Source of the DNA: JAJNPS01 sp031378845
Lineage (GTDB): Bacteria > Pseudomonadota > Alphaproteobacteria > Rhodobacterales > Rhodobacteraceae
Assembly (NCBI GenBank): GCA_031378845.1
Contig: JANNES010000001.1
Coordinates: 62,001 to 126,000, forward strand
Length of the DNA: 64,000 nucleotides
Direction: 5' to 3'
The notes under the pieces: model-generated
What the model was told of the DNA's origin: nothing
The model's database searches: none
The model's input: only the letters and a program-made list of their open reading frames with translations
Made by a program: the position numbers and the translations under genes
Shown here: piece after piece, positions 23,494-32,286 of the stretch
Numbering within the stretch: the stretch's first letter is position 1
Layout of the letters: every line of letters starts with the position of its first letter

Positions 23494-24144
23494 TCAGTTC
23501 GTCGGGCGGATGATGATCTCGACGCGGCGGTTCTGCGCGCGGCCGTCGACCGTTGCGTTGCTGGCAATCGGTTGATCCTCGCCCCGGCCATAGGCCGTCA
23601 GACGCCCATTCGGCACACCACTTTCGCGCAACACATTCGCAACCGACACGGCGCGACGTTGCGACAGATCCTGATTGTAAGCCGCCGATCCGGTATTGTC
23701 GGTATGGCCGATCACTTCGATCCGGCTGTTGGGATACTTCAGCAAGCTGGCTGCGACCGTCTTGATGTCGCTGGTCAGCGTCGGCTGAAGTGCCGCGCTA
23801 TCGACCGCAAAGAGTAGATCCTGCGGCATGTTCACGATCAGGTACTCACCGGTATTCGTCACCGAGATATCCGAATCCAGCGAGCCGCGCAGTTCTGCCG
23901 CTTGTTGGTCCAGTGTCGCGCCGATGACGCCGCCAATCGCTGCACCGATCACGCCACCAGCAACGGCCCGGCCAAGGCCTTCATCGCCGCCAGAGCCGCC
24001 AAGGACCGCCCCGATCAGGCCGCCGGTGATCGCGCCGGTCTTGGCGCGTGCATTGGGGTCATTGGGGTTTGCGATTGGGCTTACGCAAGCTGTAAGTGCC
24101 AAAAGGCTGGCACCAGCCAGCGTCAGAGAGATTTTCGTCGTCAT
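23494..24144 (-). CDS. OmpA-family outer-membrane lipoprotein (YiaD-like)
   Basis: The 216-residue lipoprotein has a signal peptide ending in the lipobox LTAC with C20 as the modified residue. A glycine-zipper segment follows (GAITGGLIGAVLGGSGG, GGVIGAAIGGVIGATL, about 37-78). The C-terminal OmpA domain (about 105-213) contains GHTDNTGSAAYNQDLSQRR and the peptidoglycan-binding NRRVEI. It tethers the outer membrane to the cell wall. Monocistronic, with its own downstream terminator. Confidence 0.92.
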   Translation of the reverse strand: MTTKISLTLAGASLLALTACVSPIANPNDPNARAKTGAITGGLIGAVLGGSGGDEGLGRAVAGGVIGAAIGGVIGATLDQQAAELRGSLDSDISVTNTGEYLIVNMPQDLLFAVDSAALQPTLTSDIKTVAASLLKYPNSRIEVIGHTDNTGSAAYNQDLSQRRAVSVANVLRESGVPNGRLTAYGRGEDQPIASNATVDGRAQNRRVEIIIRPTN

Positions 24145-24266
24145 TGCTCTTGCCTCGAAAAGTCACCGGCCCGTTTCTCGGGCTCGGGCCACAGTATAAC
24201 AACCGGCGCGAAAGACTTACAGGGGGCAATGCAATCGGCAGGCATCCGCGCATCAGCGTCAGCCTT

Positions 24267-25106
24267 TCACATTCCGGTGCGCGCCGATTCCCAGGCCAGA
24301 ATTGCGCGCTTGGCTGGCAATCCCCAGTGATATCCGCCCAAGCCCCCGTCGCGCCGAAGCGCGCGGTGGCAAGGGATCAGAAAGCTGATCGGGTTGCGCC
24401 CCACGGCTGACCCCACAGCCCGCATGGCTCCGGGATGACCGATGGCGGTCGCGATGTCCGAATAGGTCGTGACATGGCCGGTAGGGATGCGCATCAGCGC
24501 CTCCCACACCTTGATCTGAAATGGTGCGCCGATCAGATAAAGCGGCGGGCTCTGATCCGGATCGGTCCCAAATGCACGCAGCACCCAAGGCCGCAGCCGC
24601 ATCGGATCCTCGACAAATTCCGCATGTGGCCAGCGCGACAGCAAATCTTCCATCGCAGCGCCCTCGCCCATCTCGGCGGCAAAGCCCATGCCGCACAGGC
24701 CCTTGTCGGTGCCCATGACGATGGCAGGGCCAAACGGGCTTTCGAACCAACCCCAATGGACGGTCAGACCCGCGCCGCCACGGGCATAGTCGCCCGGACT
24801 CATCGCCTCCCAGGTCAGGAAAAGATCGTGCAGCCGTCCGCCACCCGACAGACCGACCTCAAACGCGGTGGTGAGCGTCGTATGCCGCTGCGCCAGCAAC
24901 CGGCGCGCATGGTCGAGTGCCAGATACTGCTGATAGCGCTTTGGGCTGACGCCCACCCATTGCGAAAAAGTGCGCTGGAAATGCGCCGGGCTCATGCCCA
25001 TCTGGGCTGCCAGATCGTCGAGCGTCAGGCTTGGTCCGCCTGCGTCGATGATCTTCAGCGCGCGGGCAATGACGCTGTAGTGATAGGCGGGGGACTGGTC
25101 GGTCAT
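24267..25106 (-). CDS. AraC-type/methylated-DNA-protein cysteine methyltransferase fusion (Ada-like)
   Basis: This 279-residue fusion has an AraC helix-turn-helix part (residues 1-110: LDDLAAQMGMSPAHFQRTFS, VGVSPKRYQQYLALDHARR) and a C-terminal O6-alkylguanine-DNA alkyltransferase (ALMRIPTGHVTTYSDIA, GRNPISFLIPCHR). C246 in PCHR is the suicide acceptor. The N-terminal zinc-cysteine domain of E. coli Ada, which senses methylphosphotriesters, is absent, so induction must differ or the AraC half may serve mainly in DNA recognition. It diverges from nth, forming a DNA-repair pair. Confidence 0.9.
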   Translation of the reverse strand: MTDQSPAYHYSVIARALKIIDAGGPSLTLDDLAAQMGMSPAHFQRTFSQWVGVSPKRYQQYLALDHARRLLAQRHTTLTTAFEVGLSGGGRLHDLFLTWEAMSPGDYARGGAGLTVHWGWFESPFGPAIVMGTDKGLCGMGFAAEMGEGAAMEDLLSRWPHAEFVEDPMRLRPWVLRAFGTDPDQSPPLYLIGAPFQIKVWEALMRIPTGHVTTYSDIATAIGHPGAMRAVGSAVGRNPISFLIPCHRALRRDGGLGGYHWGLPAKRAILAWESARTGM

Positions 25107-25213
25107 GGCAGGTCTCCTTGAACCCCATAGATATGCGGCATCTGCGTGTCCTGCGACCCGAATTCTGCGCCTTTCGCTTGTCGCCCTGCAGCCTCGCTGG
25201 CATACCGGATGCC

Positions 25214-25858
25214 ATGGCCAAGCAACTTGATTATCCGACGCTGCGCGCGATTTTCACCCGGTTTCAGGAGGCGGATCCTGAGCCCCGGGGCGAGCTTGAA
25301 CATCTGAACGCCTTTACCCTTGTCGTGGCCGTTGCCCTGTCCGCACAAGCAACCGATGTGGGCGTCAACAAGGCGACACGCGCGCTCTTTGCCGTGGCTG
25401 ATACGCCTGAAAAGATGCTGGCCTTGGGCGAAGCGGGGCTGACCGGATATATCAAGACCATCGGCCTTTTCCGCAACAAGGCCAAGAACGTGATCGCCCT
25501 CAGCCGCATCCTGATCGAGCGGTTCGGCAGTGAGGTGCCCTCCAGCCGCGCGGCCTTGCAATCCTTGCCCGGCGTTGGCCGCAAGACCGCGAATGTGGTT
25601 CTGAACATGTGGTATCACCAGCCCGCTCAGGCCGTGGACACCCATATCTTTCGTGTTGGCAACCGCACCGGCATTGCACCAGGCCGCGACGAAGTGGCGG
25701 TTGAACGTGCCATCGAGGACAACGTGCCCGCCGAATTCCAGCAACATGCCCACCATTGGCTGATCCTACATGGCCGCTATATCTGCATCGCGCGCAAACC
25801 CAGATGCGGCATCTGTCCCATCAAGGATTGGTGCGCCTATGAGGACAAGACCATATGA
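25214..25858 (+). CDS. nth: Endonuclease III
   Basis: Nth is a bifunctional DNA glycosylase/AP lyase for oxidised pyrimidines. The 214 residues from ATG 25214 (MAKQLDYPTLRAIFTRFQ) have the helix-hairpin-helix LPGVGRKTANVVL with nucleophile K124, and VDTHIFRVGNR with D142. The 18-residue spacing equals that of E. coli K120/D138. The 4Fe-4S cluster ligands are C191, C198, C201 and C207 (C-x6-C-x2-C-x5-C). The upstream part of the frame from 25118 lacks homology. The stop overlaps the start of the PfkB kinase (ATGA). Confidence 0.96.
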   Translation: MAKQLDYPTLRAIFTRFQEADPEPRGELEHLNAFTLVVAVALSAQATDVGVNKATRALFAVADTPEKMLALGEAGLTGYIKTIGLFRNKAKNVIALSRILIERFGSEVPSSRAALQSLPGVGRKTANVVLNMWYHQPAQAVDTHIFRVGNRTGIAPGRDEVAVERAIEDNVPAEFQQHAHHWLILHGRYICIARKPRCGICPIKDWCAYEDKTI

Positions 25859-26844
25859 CACGGTATCAGGTTGTGGGTATCGGCAATGCCATCGTCGACG
25901 TGCTGAGCCAGACCGAAGACACGTTTCTGGACCTCATGGGCATCACCAAAGGTGTGATGCAACTGGTCGAACGCGAACGGGGCGAGATGCTCTACGGGGC
26001 CATGCGCGACCGCACCGAGGCGCCGGGCGGGTCGGTGGCCAACACGTTGGCGGGTCTGGGCAATCTGGGAATGAAGACAGCCTTTATCGGGCGGGTGTGC
26101 GATGACGCCCTTGGGCGGTTCTACGCGCGGTCACTGTTGGCCGAGGGCACGGATTTCCCCACTGTTCCGGTCTCGGACGCCGATCTTCCGACGTCGCGTT
26201 CGATGATCTTTGTCACGCCGGACGGCGAGCGGTCGATGAACACGTATCTTGGTATCTCTGCTGATGTCAGTCCCGCAGATGTGCCCGAGGCGGTCACCGG
26301 ACAGACGGACTATCTGTTCCTCGAAGGCTACCTTTTCGACAAGGACAAAGGCAAAGCCGCCTTCCTGCAAGCTGCCCGCGATTGTCACAAGGGCGGCGGC
26401 AAAGCTGGCGTTGCACTGTCTGATCCCTTCTGCGTCGACAGGCACCGCGCGGATTTCCGGCGGCTGGTGCGTGACGACATGGACTATGTCATCGGCAATC
26501 GCCACGAATGGACCTCGCTTTATCAAACCGAAGACTTGGAGGCCGCCCTCGCGCAGGCCCGGATCGACTGTCCGATTGTCGTCTGCACGCAGTCGGGTGC
26601 GGATGTGATCTTGATGCGCGGGGACGAACGTGTCGAAGTCCCGGTCCATCGCGTGGTGCCTGTTGATGCCACGGGGGCAGGGGACCAGTTTGCGGCGGGA
26701 TTTCTTTACGGTCTTGCGACGGGTCAATCCTTGGCCGTTGCAGGCAGTATGGGATGCATCGCGGCGGCCGAAGTGATCAGCCATTTCGGCGCGCGCCCCG
26801 CGGCGGACCTAAAAGCCCTGTTTCGCGCCAAGGGGTTGATCTGA
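25855..26844 (+). CDS. PfkB-family sugar/nucleoside kinase (adenosine-kinase-like)
   Basis: The 329-residue ribokinase-fold kinase has VVGIGNAIVDVL at the N-terminus, the substrate loop GGSVANTLAGLGNLG (about 59-73), and the C-terminal PfkB signature DATGAGDQFAAGFLYG with catalytic base D277. The overall pattern (ANTLAGLGNLGMKTAFIGRV, TYLGISADVSPADV) resembles bacterial adenosine-kinase-like enzymes. The real substrate could be a nucleoside or a sugar. It overlaps nth by 4 bases, so expression is coupled. Confidence 0.88.
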   Translation: MTRYQVVGIGNAIVDVLSQTEDTFLDLMGITKGVMQLVERERGEMLYGAMRDRTEAPGGSVANTLAGLGNLGMKTAFIGRVCDDALGRFYARSLLAEGTDFPTVPVSDADLPTSRSMIFVTPDGERSMNTYLGISADVSPADVPEAVTGQTDYLFLEGYLFDKDKGKAAFLQAARDCHKGGGKAGVALSDPFCVDRHRADFRRLVRDDMDYVIGNRHEWTSLYQTEDLEAALAQARIDCPIVVCTQSGADVILMRGDERVEVPVHRVVPVDATGAGDQFAAGFLYGLATGQSLAVAGSMGCIAAAEVISHFGARPAADLKALFRAKGLI

Positions 26845-26872
26845 AGCGGGACAAACCAAGCAGGGGCCAGAA

Positions 26873-27520
26873 CTATTCGGCTGGAAGAGTGCCGGGTCGT
26901 CGCCGCACCGCCAGTGGAGTGCCAAAGCCGTCGTTCGTCGGCCATGCGATTCTGCCCTTCACCATTTTGCTGCCCATGAACATGATCATGACGCCTAAAA
27001 GGACGGCCGCAAGGTAGACCACCGGCAGCATCGTGACAAAGACTGTGCTGTCACTTGCGGCAAGGACTTTGCTGCTGCCCATCGCCAAGGCAAGCATCCA
27101 GCTTGACGACGAAATGGCACCGATTGCTGCGAGGCCGAGTTTCGTTCTGGCCGGCAGCCATAGAATGCTTCGCCCGCGCATGGCCCGCAGCAAAGGCAGG
27201 GCGACCTTGCCGATCAACGCGGCATTGGCCGTCAGGACGCCGACCGTCACGAGCTTGCTGACCAGTTTGGGGGAAAAGTTGGACAGCACGAAACCGGTCT
27301 TGATCTGGACCATGATCAACCCTGTGATCCACATGCCGACAATCGTCGTCCAGATCACGCCATGATAAAGCTCAAGCGTTTGCAAGGCGTGGTCGTCGAT
27401 CGGGCGATGCAACCGCGAGATGACTTGAAAATCCGCCAGAAAAGCCGTGCCAAAGCCGATGGCAACAACAAGGATATGGGCGTATCGGGCAACATCGATC
27501 ATCACTGCTTGGTCAATCAT
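26873..27520 (-). CDS. Integral membrane protein of unknown function
   Basis: The 215-residue protein has about five to six helices (YAHILVVAIGFGTAFLADF, YHGVIWTTIVGMWITGLIMV, LVTVGVLTANAALIGKVAL, LAAIGAISSSSWMLALAMG, VTMLPVVYLAAVLLGVMIMF). ATG 27520 (MIDQAVMIDVARYAHILVV) is chosen because the upstream part of the open frame (to 27712) is polar and unlike the family start. Conserved histidines in helices 1 and 2 could bind a cofactor, but I do not recognise the family. It converges with the PfkB gene. Confidence 0.7.
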   Translation of the reverse strand: MIDQAVMIDVARYAHILVVAIGFGTAFLADFQVISRLHRPIDDHALQTLELYHGVIWTTIVGMWITGLIMVQIKTGFVLSNFSPKLVSKLVTVGVLTANAALIGKVALPLLRAMRGRSILWLPARTKLGLAAIGAISSSSWMLALAMGSSKVLAASDSTVFVTMLPVVYLAAVLLGVMIMFMGSKMVKGRIAWPTNDGFGTPLAVRRRPGTLPAE

Positions 27521-27736
27521 GGGGCCCGATCGCTTTTGTCGTGAGACGGAATATGTGCTCGTCACGCGCCACGTATCGGGCTCCGAGACCGGGACCATAG
27601 GCAGCGAATTCGACAAGCCTTGGGCGGATTGTGGCGCAATTGGTGTTTTACTTGCCATCGGCCAGATTCCGCCGCTGCGGGTTGGTCCGATCTCGAACCG
27701 AATAAATAACATAAAATCAATGACTTGCGGATACCG

Positions 27737-28189
27737 TTATCCTGAAAGAACCGCTTTGCGCAATTCCTTGCGGATGACCAGTTTCAATCCGGACCAGACC
27801 TCGTCCACAGCGCATACCTTGGTATCGACATAGCCCATCGGCAGGGCGACCTCGCGGATCGTATCCTCGGTGATGTCGGTCGGCACCTTCGAGATGCGCT
27901 TTGGCCATGACAGCCAGATCATCCCGGTCGGCGCAAGACGGTGACGCGCGGCCGTCAGCACCAACGCCATCTCTGCGCGGAAAGTCGTAAAGAGGTGCAC
28001 ATACACGCAACCCTCGGGAAGGGGCGCATCACTCGGCTGGACGATGATCTTCAGGTCCTCGCCCAGCATCTCGCCATAGGGGCAGGGTGGATTGATGACG
28101 ACGGCAGGCTGCTGGCCACGAAACCCCAGCTTGCGGATCAGCGGCGTTCCTGAATAGCCCACGGCACCTGTTTGTGTCCCGCCGGTCAT
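27737..28189 (-). CDS. DUF3052-family protein
   Basis: The 150-residue protein matches DUF3052: GYSGTPLIRKLGF at the start, VVINPPCPYGEML, CVYVHLFTTFRAEM, then MIWLSWPKRISKVPTDITED, followed by VDTKVCAVDEVWSGLKLVIR. The biochemical role of the family is not known. It overlaps the upstream sulfotransferase gene by 4 bases (28186-28189), so the two form an operon. Confidence 0.8.
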   Translation of the reverse strand: MTGGTQTGAVGYSGTPLIRKLGFRGQQPAVVINPPCPYGEMLGEDLKIIVQPSDAPLPEGCVYVHLFTTFRAEMALVLTAARHRLAPTGMIWLSWPKRISKVPTDITEDTIREVALPMGYVDTKVCAVDEVWSGLKLVIRKELRKAVLSG

Positions 28190-29004
28190 TCGCCCAGGCG
28201 TGCATGCACTTCTGCAAGGTCGACCTCCCCCAAGGGCATCTTGTTTGCCGGATTCTCGAAGTCGTATCTGAAGGCCTGAAAATCGCGTTTGTACATTTCC
28301 CAGACCAGATGCATCGACAGATCGTCGAAATAGGCCTCCACGGGGTACAAGCGTTTTGGCCCGTGGCCTTCGCTCTCGTTGAACTTCGGAATTTTCTTGA
28401 GATTTATCTTGTGCTTGACCTTGATGTTGTTCAGCACGACCTGCATGCCCTCATCGAATTTCTCGGTGAAAAAGATGTGGTCATAGCGTCCGCCGTTCAC
28501 GATGAAGGTCGACACATGCCCCGACATCGCGGACCAGTGAATGTCCGGCTCCATCGGTTTTTTCCACCGGATGGTGTCGCGCGCAAACAGCAGGAATCGC
28601 CGAAAACTGGCGATCTGGTCGAACTCCTGCGTGCCGTCCGGCCCCCCGACATCAATCCCGTACTTTTGGGTCAAAAGCGGCACGAGGTTGCCACGATAGC
28701 GCTTTCCGGTCCGCTGCACGCCGCAGATCTTGTCAAAGAACGACGACAGGATGCGGGTATAGGGGTTCCTGACGCAGGTAAACGCGTAGGATTTGTGGCT
28801 TTTTGCGTTGCGCTCGATCAACGGCTGGCTCGCGTCTTGCGCCCATTTGTGCAGCCCTTTGGTGGAGTCGTGAATATCGCCGTCAAAAAATTTGCCGTGA
28901 TCAGAATAGTACATGATCTGCCCGATCGTGGAGCAGGCGCATTTCGGCACCACGCGGTAGACCACGCTTTCGCTTTCCGTCATCCAAGTGCCGGGAAAAC
29001 CCAT
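28186..29004 (-). CDS. Sulfotransferase family protein
   Basis: The 272-residue PAPS-dependent sulfotransferase of the carbohydrate type has the 5'-phosphosulfate loop VPKCACSTIGQIM (residues 19-31) and a 3'-phosphate motif CVRNPYTRILSSFFDK. YDHIFFTEKFDEGMQVV and later segments fit family 2 of Golgi-like and bacterial enzymes. ATG 29004 is preferred to 29073 because AAAGGACGG stands upstream. Divergent from a GT14-type glycosyltransferase across 160 bases, it probably sulfates a surface or secreted glycan; the acceptor is unknown. Confidence 0.8.
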   Translation of the reverse strand: MGFPGTWMTESESVVYRVVPKCACSTIGQIMYYSDHGKFFDGDIHDSTKGLHKWAQDASQPLIERNAKSHKSYAFTCVRNPYTRILSSFFDKICGVQRTGKRYRGNLVPLLTQKYGIDVGGPDGTQEFDQIASFRRFLLFARDTIRWKKPMEPDIHWSAMSGHVSTFIVNGGRYDHIFFTEKFDEGMQVVLNNIKVKHKINLKKIPKFNESEGHGPKRLYPVEAYFDDLSMHLVWEMYKRDFQAFRYDFENPANKMPLGEVDLAEVHARLGE

Positions 29005-29164
29005 AAAACCGTCCTTTAGTGGCGTCCGATGTGTCCTGACGCCCGCAAAAATACACAAGCTGCAAAGCCTCACGTCAAGAGTGCAAAGAAGTTGTGTCTT
29101 TTCAATCGGAGTTAGAACACTTTAAGCAAGCAGTGCAACCTATCGATCGGATCAAGTCTCCCAG

Positions 29165-30742
29165 ATGGCACGTATTGCCTTTGTTCTTCTGTGCCACAAG
29201 GATCCCGCCGGGATCGTCGCCCAAGCGATGCGTCTGACGCAGGCGGGCGACTTTCTGGCGATCCATTTCGACGCCCGCGCTAAGCCTGCTGATGCAAAAG
29301 TCATCCGGACCGCCCTGCAAGACAATGCGTCGGTTGTCTTTACCAAACGGCGCTTGAAATGCGGTTGGGGCGAATGGAGCCTGGTCGAGGCGACACTGCT
29401 GGCGGTACGCGCAGCGATCGAGGCGTTTCCCTCGGCCACGCATTTCTATCTGCTTTCGGGCGATTGCATGCCGATCAAGTCGGCGGAATACTGTCGCGCA
29501 TTCTTGGACGCGGAAGACGCCGACTACATCGAAAGCGTCGATTTCTTTGCGTCGGGCTGGATCAGGACGGGCATCAAGCAAGAACGCCTGATTTATCGTC
29601 ACTGGTTCAACGAACGGACACAGAAATCGCTGTTCTACGGCTCGATGGCGGTGCAACAGCGGCTCAAGCTGGAACGCGCCATTCCGTCGGATCTGGTGAT
29701 GCAGATCGGCAGCCAGTGGTGGTGCCTCAGGCGGCGCACCATCGAAGCGGTGCTGCAACTTTGCGACCGGCGCCGCGACATCATCCGTTTCTTCCGCACC
29801 ACATGGATTCCCGACGAGACGTTCTTTCAGACGCTGGTGCGCCACTTGGTTGTCGGGACAGAGATCAAGTCGCGGACGCTGACATTCCTGTTGTTCTCCG
29901 ACTACGGGATGCCGGTCACGTTCTACAATGACCAGTACAATCTGCTGACCAGCCAGGACTGTCTTTTCGCACGCAAGATCAGCCCGGAGGCCAAAGCCCT
30001 CAGAGACCGTCTGGGGGAACTTTACAACGCGCGGGACGTCACCTTCCCGATCTCGAACGAGGGGCGCAAGCTCTTTGGATTTCTGACCGGTCGAGGTCGG
30101 ATCGGTCGACGCTTTGCCCCGCGCTTTTGGGAAAACGAGGCGACAATCGGCCGTGAGCGAACCTTGATGATGGTCACCTGCAAGAAATGGCACGTCGCCA
30201 AACGTTTGGTTGAACGCATGCGGCAATCGACCAATTTGCCCGCCATTGACTATCTGTTTGACGAAGATGCGACGCCCTTGCCCGATCTGGGTGGCATCCA
30301 GAGCAATATCGAAAAACGGACCCGCCATCGGCGCGCGCTGGTGCGGATGCTGTTTGACTATTGGCAGACGGATCGGCTGATCTTTTGCATCGATCCGGCC
30401 AGCGCAGAGCTCATTCAGGATTTCAATCTGGACAAGGGTACGGTGCGGCTGCTTGAGATCGAGTGCACCTTTACCGATGATTACCTGATCGGCCATGCCC
30501 AACGCGTCGGGCTGGCCAGCGACCAGTCGCCGGGCCAGACCGTCGAGCGGCTGCTGCCGACGATCCGGCACGACATGAAGTTCGAGAGCGACCGTCTGCG
30601 CGACCTTGGTGTTGTCGGATATCGACGTATCCGCGAGGCCGCATCTCTTGACGAAAACACCGTGCCCCTGGCCGAGTTTCTTGATATTTCGCTCGACAAG
30701 GCGCGCGACATCCTCTCGGCCGAGCATCTTTTTGTGGATTGA
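29165..30742 (+). CDS. Core-2/I-branching beta-1,6-N-acetylglucosaminyltransferase-like glycosyltransferase (GT14)
   Basis: The 525-residue protein has an N-terminal GT14-type catalytic domain (about 1-260): IAFVLLCHKDPAGIVAQAM, LAIHFDARA, HFYLLSGDCMPIKSAEYC, IGSQWWCLRRRTIEAVL and TWIPDETFFQTLV. A C-terminal domain of about 200 residues follows (RTLMMVTCKKWHVAKRLVER), resembling the DUF5927-type extension of bacterial members. No signal peptide or membrane segment is visible, so it acts in the cytoplasm. Likely role: branching or extension of a surface glycan. The neighbouring sulfotransferase may modify the same polymer. Confidence 0.82.
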   Translation: MARIAFVLLCHKDPAGIVAQAMRLTQAGDFLAIHFDARAKPADAKVIRTALQDNASVVFTKRRLKCGWGEWSLVEATLLAVRAAIEAFPSATHFYLLSGDCMPIKSAEYCRAFLDAEDADYIESVDFFASGWIRTGIKQERLIYRHWFNERTQKSLFYGSMAVQQRLKLERAIPSDLVMQIGSQWWCLRRRTIEAVLQLCDRRRDIIRFFRTTWIPDETFFQTLVRHLVVGTEIKSRTLTFLLFSDYGMPVTFYNDQYNLLTSQDCLFARKISPEAKALRDRLGELYNARDVTFPISNEGRKLFGFLTGRGRIGRRFAPRFWENEATIGRERTLMMVTCKKWHVAKRLVERMRQSTNLPAIDYLFDEDATPLPDLGGIQSNIEKRTRHRRALVRMLFDYWQTDRLIFCIDPASAELIQDFNLDKGTVRLLEIECTFTDDYLIGHAQRVGLASDQSPGQTVERLLPTIRHDMKFESDRLRDLGVVGYRRIREAASLDENTVPLAEFLDISLDKARDILSAEHLFVD

Positions 30743-30746
30743 TCCG

Positions 30747-31118
30747 ATGTCTCATGTTTATGACCCGACCAATGTCTTTGCGCGTATCTTGCGCGGTGAG
30801 ATCCCCAGCAAGACGGTGATGGAAACCCCCCATACGCTGGTCTTTCACGACCTCCGCCCGCAGGCGCCGGTGCATGTGCTGGTGATCCCCAAGGGCGCCT
30901 ATGTCACCTATGACCACTTTGCCGCCGAGGCGAGTGCAGACGAGCTGGTGGACTTTCATCGCACCGCTGCAAAGGTCTGCCAGATGCTGGGTCTTGCGGG
31001 GGCCGAGGGCTATCGCGGCATCACCAATGCCGGCGTGAACGGGCTTCAGGAGGTCCCGCATTTTCATCTGCACATCCTGGGTGGCCATCCCTTGGGCCGC
31101 ATGCTTGCGCACGCCTGA
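30747..31118 (+). CDS. HIT-family nucleotide-binding protein
   Basis: The 123-residue histidine-triad protein has NVFARILRGEIPSKTVMET at the N-terminus and the active-site triad in HFHLHILGG (H105, H107, H109, the second and third spaced as HxHxHx). Close relatives (HinT) hydrolyse adenosine 5'-phosphoramidates. ATG 30747 gives the canonical start; the frame extends into the preceding gene to 30606. It lies 4 bases after the glycosyltransferase stop and is probably co-transcribed. Confidence 0.9.
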   Translation: MSHVYDPTNVFARILRGEIPSKTVMETPHTLVFHDLRPQAPVHVLVIPKGAYVTYDHFAAEASADELVDFHRTAAKVCQMLGLAGAEGYRGITNAGVNGLQEVPHFHLHILGGHPLGRMLAHA

Positions 31119-31184
31119 AAACGCACGAAGCGGGTCGAACAAAGGTCACGCCGGTCCCAGATTGGGTGACATGGAGGACCTGAC

Positions 31185-31649
31185 ATGACGCTGAACTTTC
31201 ATCCCATTCCCACGCCTCTCGTGCGCGACTATCAAGCAGGCGGCCTTGACGCCAACGGCCAGGTGCCAGAGCGCAAGATCGCCGAAGGCGGTGCTAATCC
31301 CTGCCGCCATTGCCTGAAGATGATCGCCGACGGTGCGCCGATGCTGGTCCTGGCGCACCGGCCGTTTCCGGCCTTGCAGCCTTATGCCGAACTCGGGCCG
31401 ATCTTCCTTTGCGCCGATCCTTGCGAGGCCGGTGGGGGCACCGAACTGCCCGAGGTTCTGACCTCACCCGAATATATCGTGCGTGGCTATGGCGCCGATG
31501 ACCGCATCGTCTATGGCACCGGCGGCGTTATCCCGACAGCGGACATCCCCAGCCGGGCTGCGGCGTTGCTGAGCGATGGTCGGATGGCCTATGTCCATGT
31601 CCGCTCGGCCCGGAACAACTGCTTTCAGGTGCGGATCGACCGGGGTTGA
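31185..31649 (+). CDS. DUF1203-family protein
   Basis: The 154-residue protein matches DUF1203: NPCRHCLKMIADGAPMLVLA, GPIFLCADPC, YIVRGYGADDRIVYGTGGVI and a C-terminal YVHVRSARNNCFQVRIDR. Two cysteine pairs (CRHC near 41-44, CADPC near 76-80) suggest metal or redox chemistry, but the family has no known function. GGAGG stands 9 bases before ATG. It converges with the YdeI-type gene 4 bases away. Confidence 0.82.
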   Translation: MTLNFHPIPTPLVRDYQAGGLDANGQVPERKIAEGGANPCRHCLKMIADGAPMLVLAHRPFPALQPYAELGPIFLCADPCEAGGGTELPEVLTSPEYIVRGYGADDRIVYGTGGVIPTADIPSRAAALLSDGRMAYVHVRSARNNCFQVRIDRG

Positions 31650-31653
31650 GGGA

Positions 31654-32286
31654 TCAGAAATCTTCGCAGATTCGTGTAAATTCCTTCGAAGGAATTTGGG
31701 ATCTGCGGCGAAACGGATTTGGGCGCAATCCTTCATTGGCGGCTGTCACCACGTTGAGGATCCGCTTGTCCCGCGTTTCGGGCGTCCTGGCAGTCTTGAT
31801 CCATTCCAGTGTCTCACGCCTTACCGAGCGCGGGGGTGCATCCCAGAAAGCGCGCGGCCCACCTGCATCCAGCGCCGCCAACAGATCATCAGGCGCGATC
31901 AGGGCGTCGACGTCGTTCAGGAAATCCCACTGCCCGTTGGCAAGGGCGATGGCGATCTTCGCCTCGCCTGCCGGGGTCATGGCACCTGAGGCGCGGGCGC
32001 GTTCGACATGGGCCTTGTTGATCGCCGACCACGCAGATTTCGGGTTGCGCGGGGCGATCAGGATCATCGAGCGGTCGGCGTCGAGTGCGCGGGTGACGCT
32101 GTCGATCCAGCCCCAGCACAGGAGTTCCTCGGTGATGGGTCCATAATGGCCAAGGTAATCCGGGTGGTGCTTCTTGTAGCTGGCAAGCCAGATCGGGCCG
32201 GCGCTCGCGTGGTTCGCCGCGAGCCATTCGCGAAGCTCGGCGCGAGAGCGGATGGTCAGGATCGGGGCATTGTCTGCAGCACCCAT
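31654..32286 (-). CDS. YdeI/OmpD-associated family protein
   Basis: The 210-residue YdeI-like protein has ILTIRSRAELREWLAANHA, GPIWLASYKKH, LCWGWIDSVTRALDADRSM, APRNPKSAWSAINKAHVERA, and C-terminal WIKTARTPETRDKRI. ATG 32286 overlaps the MmcQ stop by one base; the upstream open frame to 32571 is out of the family. The family is linked to outer-membrane porin and stress phenotypes, but its biochemistry is unknown. The 3' end contains a perfect 20-base palindrome (31678-31697) that encodes SKEF-like residues. Confidence 0.8.
   Translation of the reverse strand: MGAADNAPILTIRSRAELREWLAANHASAGPIWLASYKKHHPDYLGHYGPITEELLCWGWIDSVTRALDADRSMILIAPRNPKSAWSAINKAHVERARASGAMTPAGEAKIAIALANGQWDFLNDVDALIAPDDLLAALDAGGPRAFWDAPPRSVRRETLEWIKTARTPETRDKRILNVVTAANEGLRPNPFRRRSQIPSKEFTRICEDF

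Noticed and set aside
29102..30727. A 541-codon minus-strand frame opposite the GT14 glycosyltransferase
   Set aside because: Antisense shadow of a well-supported glycosyltransferase, low-complexity and without ribosome binding site.
31678..31697. Perfect 20-base palindrome AAATTCCTTCGAAGGAATTT
   Set aside because: It lies within the last codons of the YdeI-type gene and lacks a T-run outside. It may act as a weak bidirectional end signal between convergent genes, but I cannot support it as a regulatory site.
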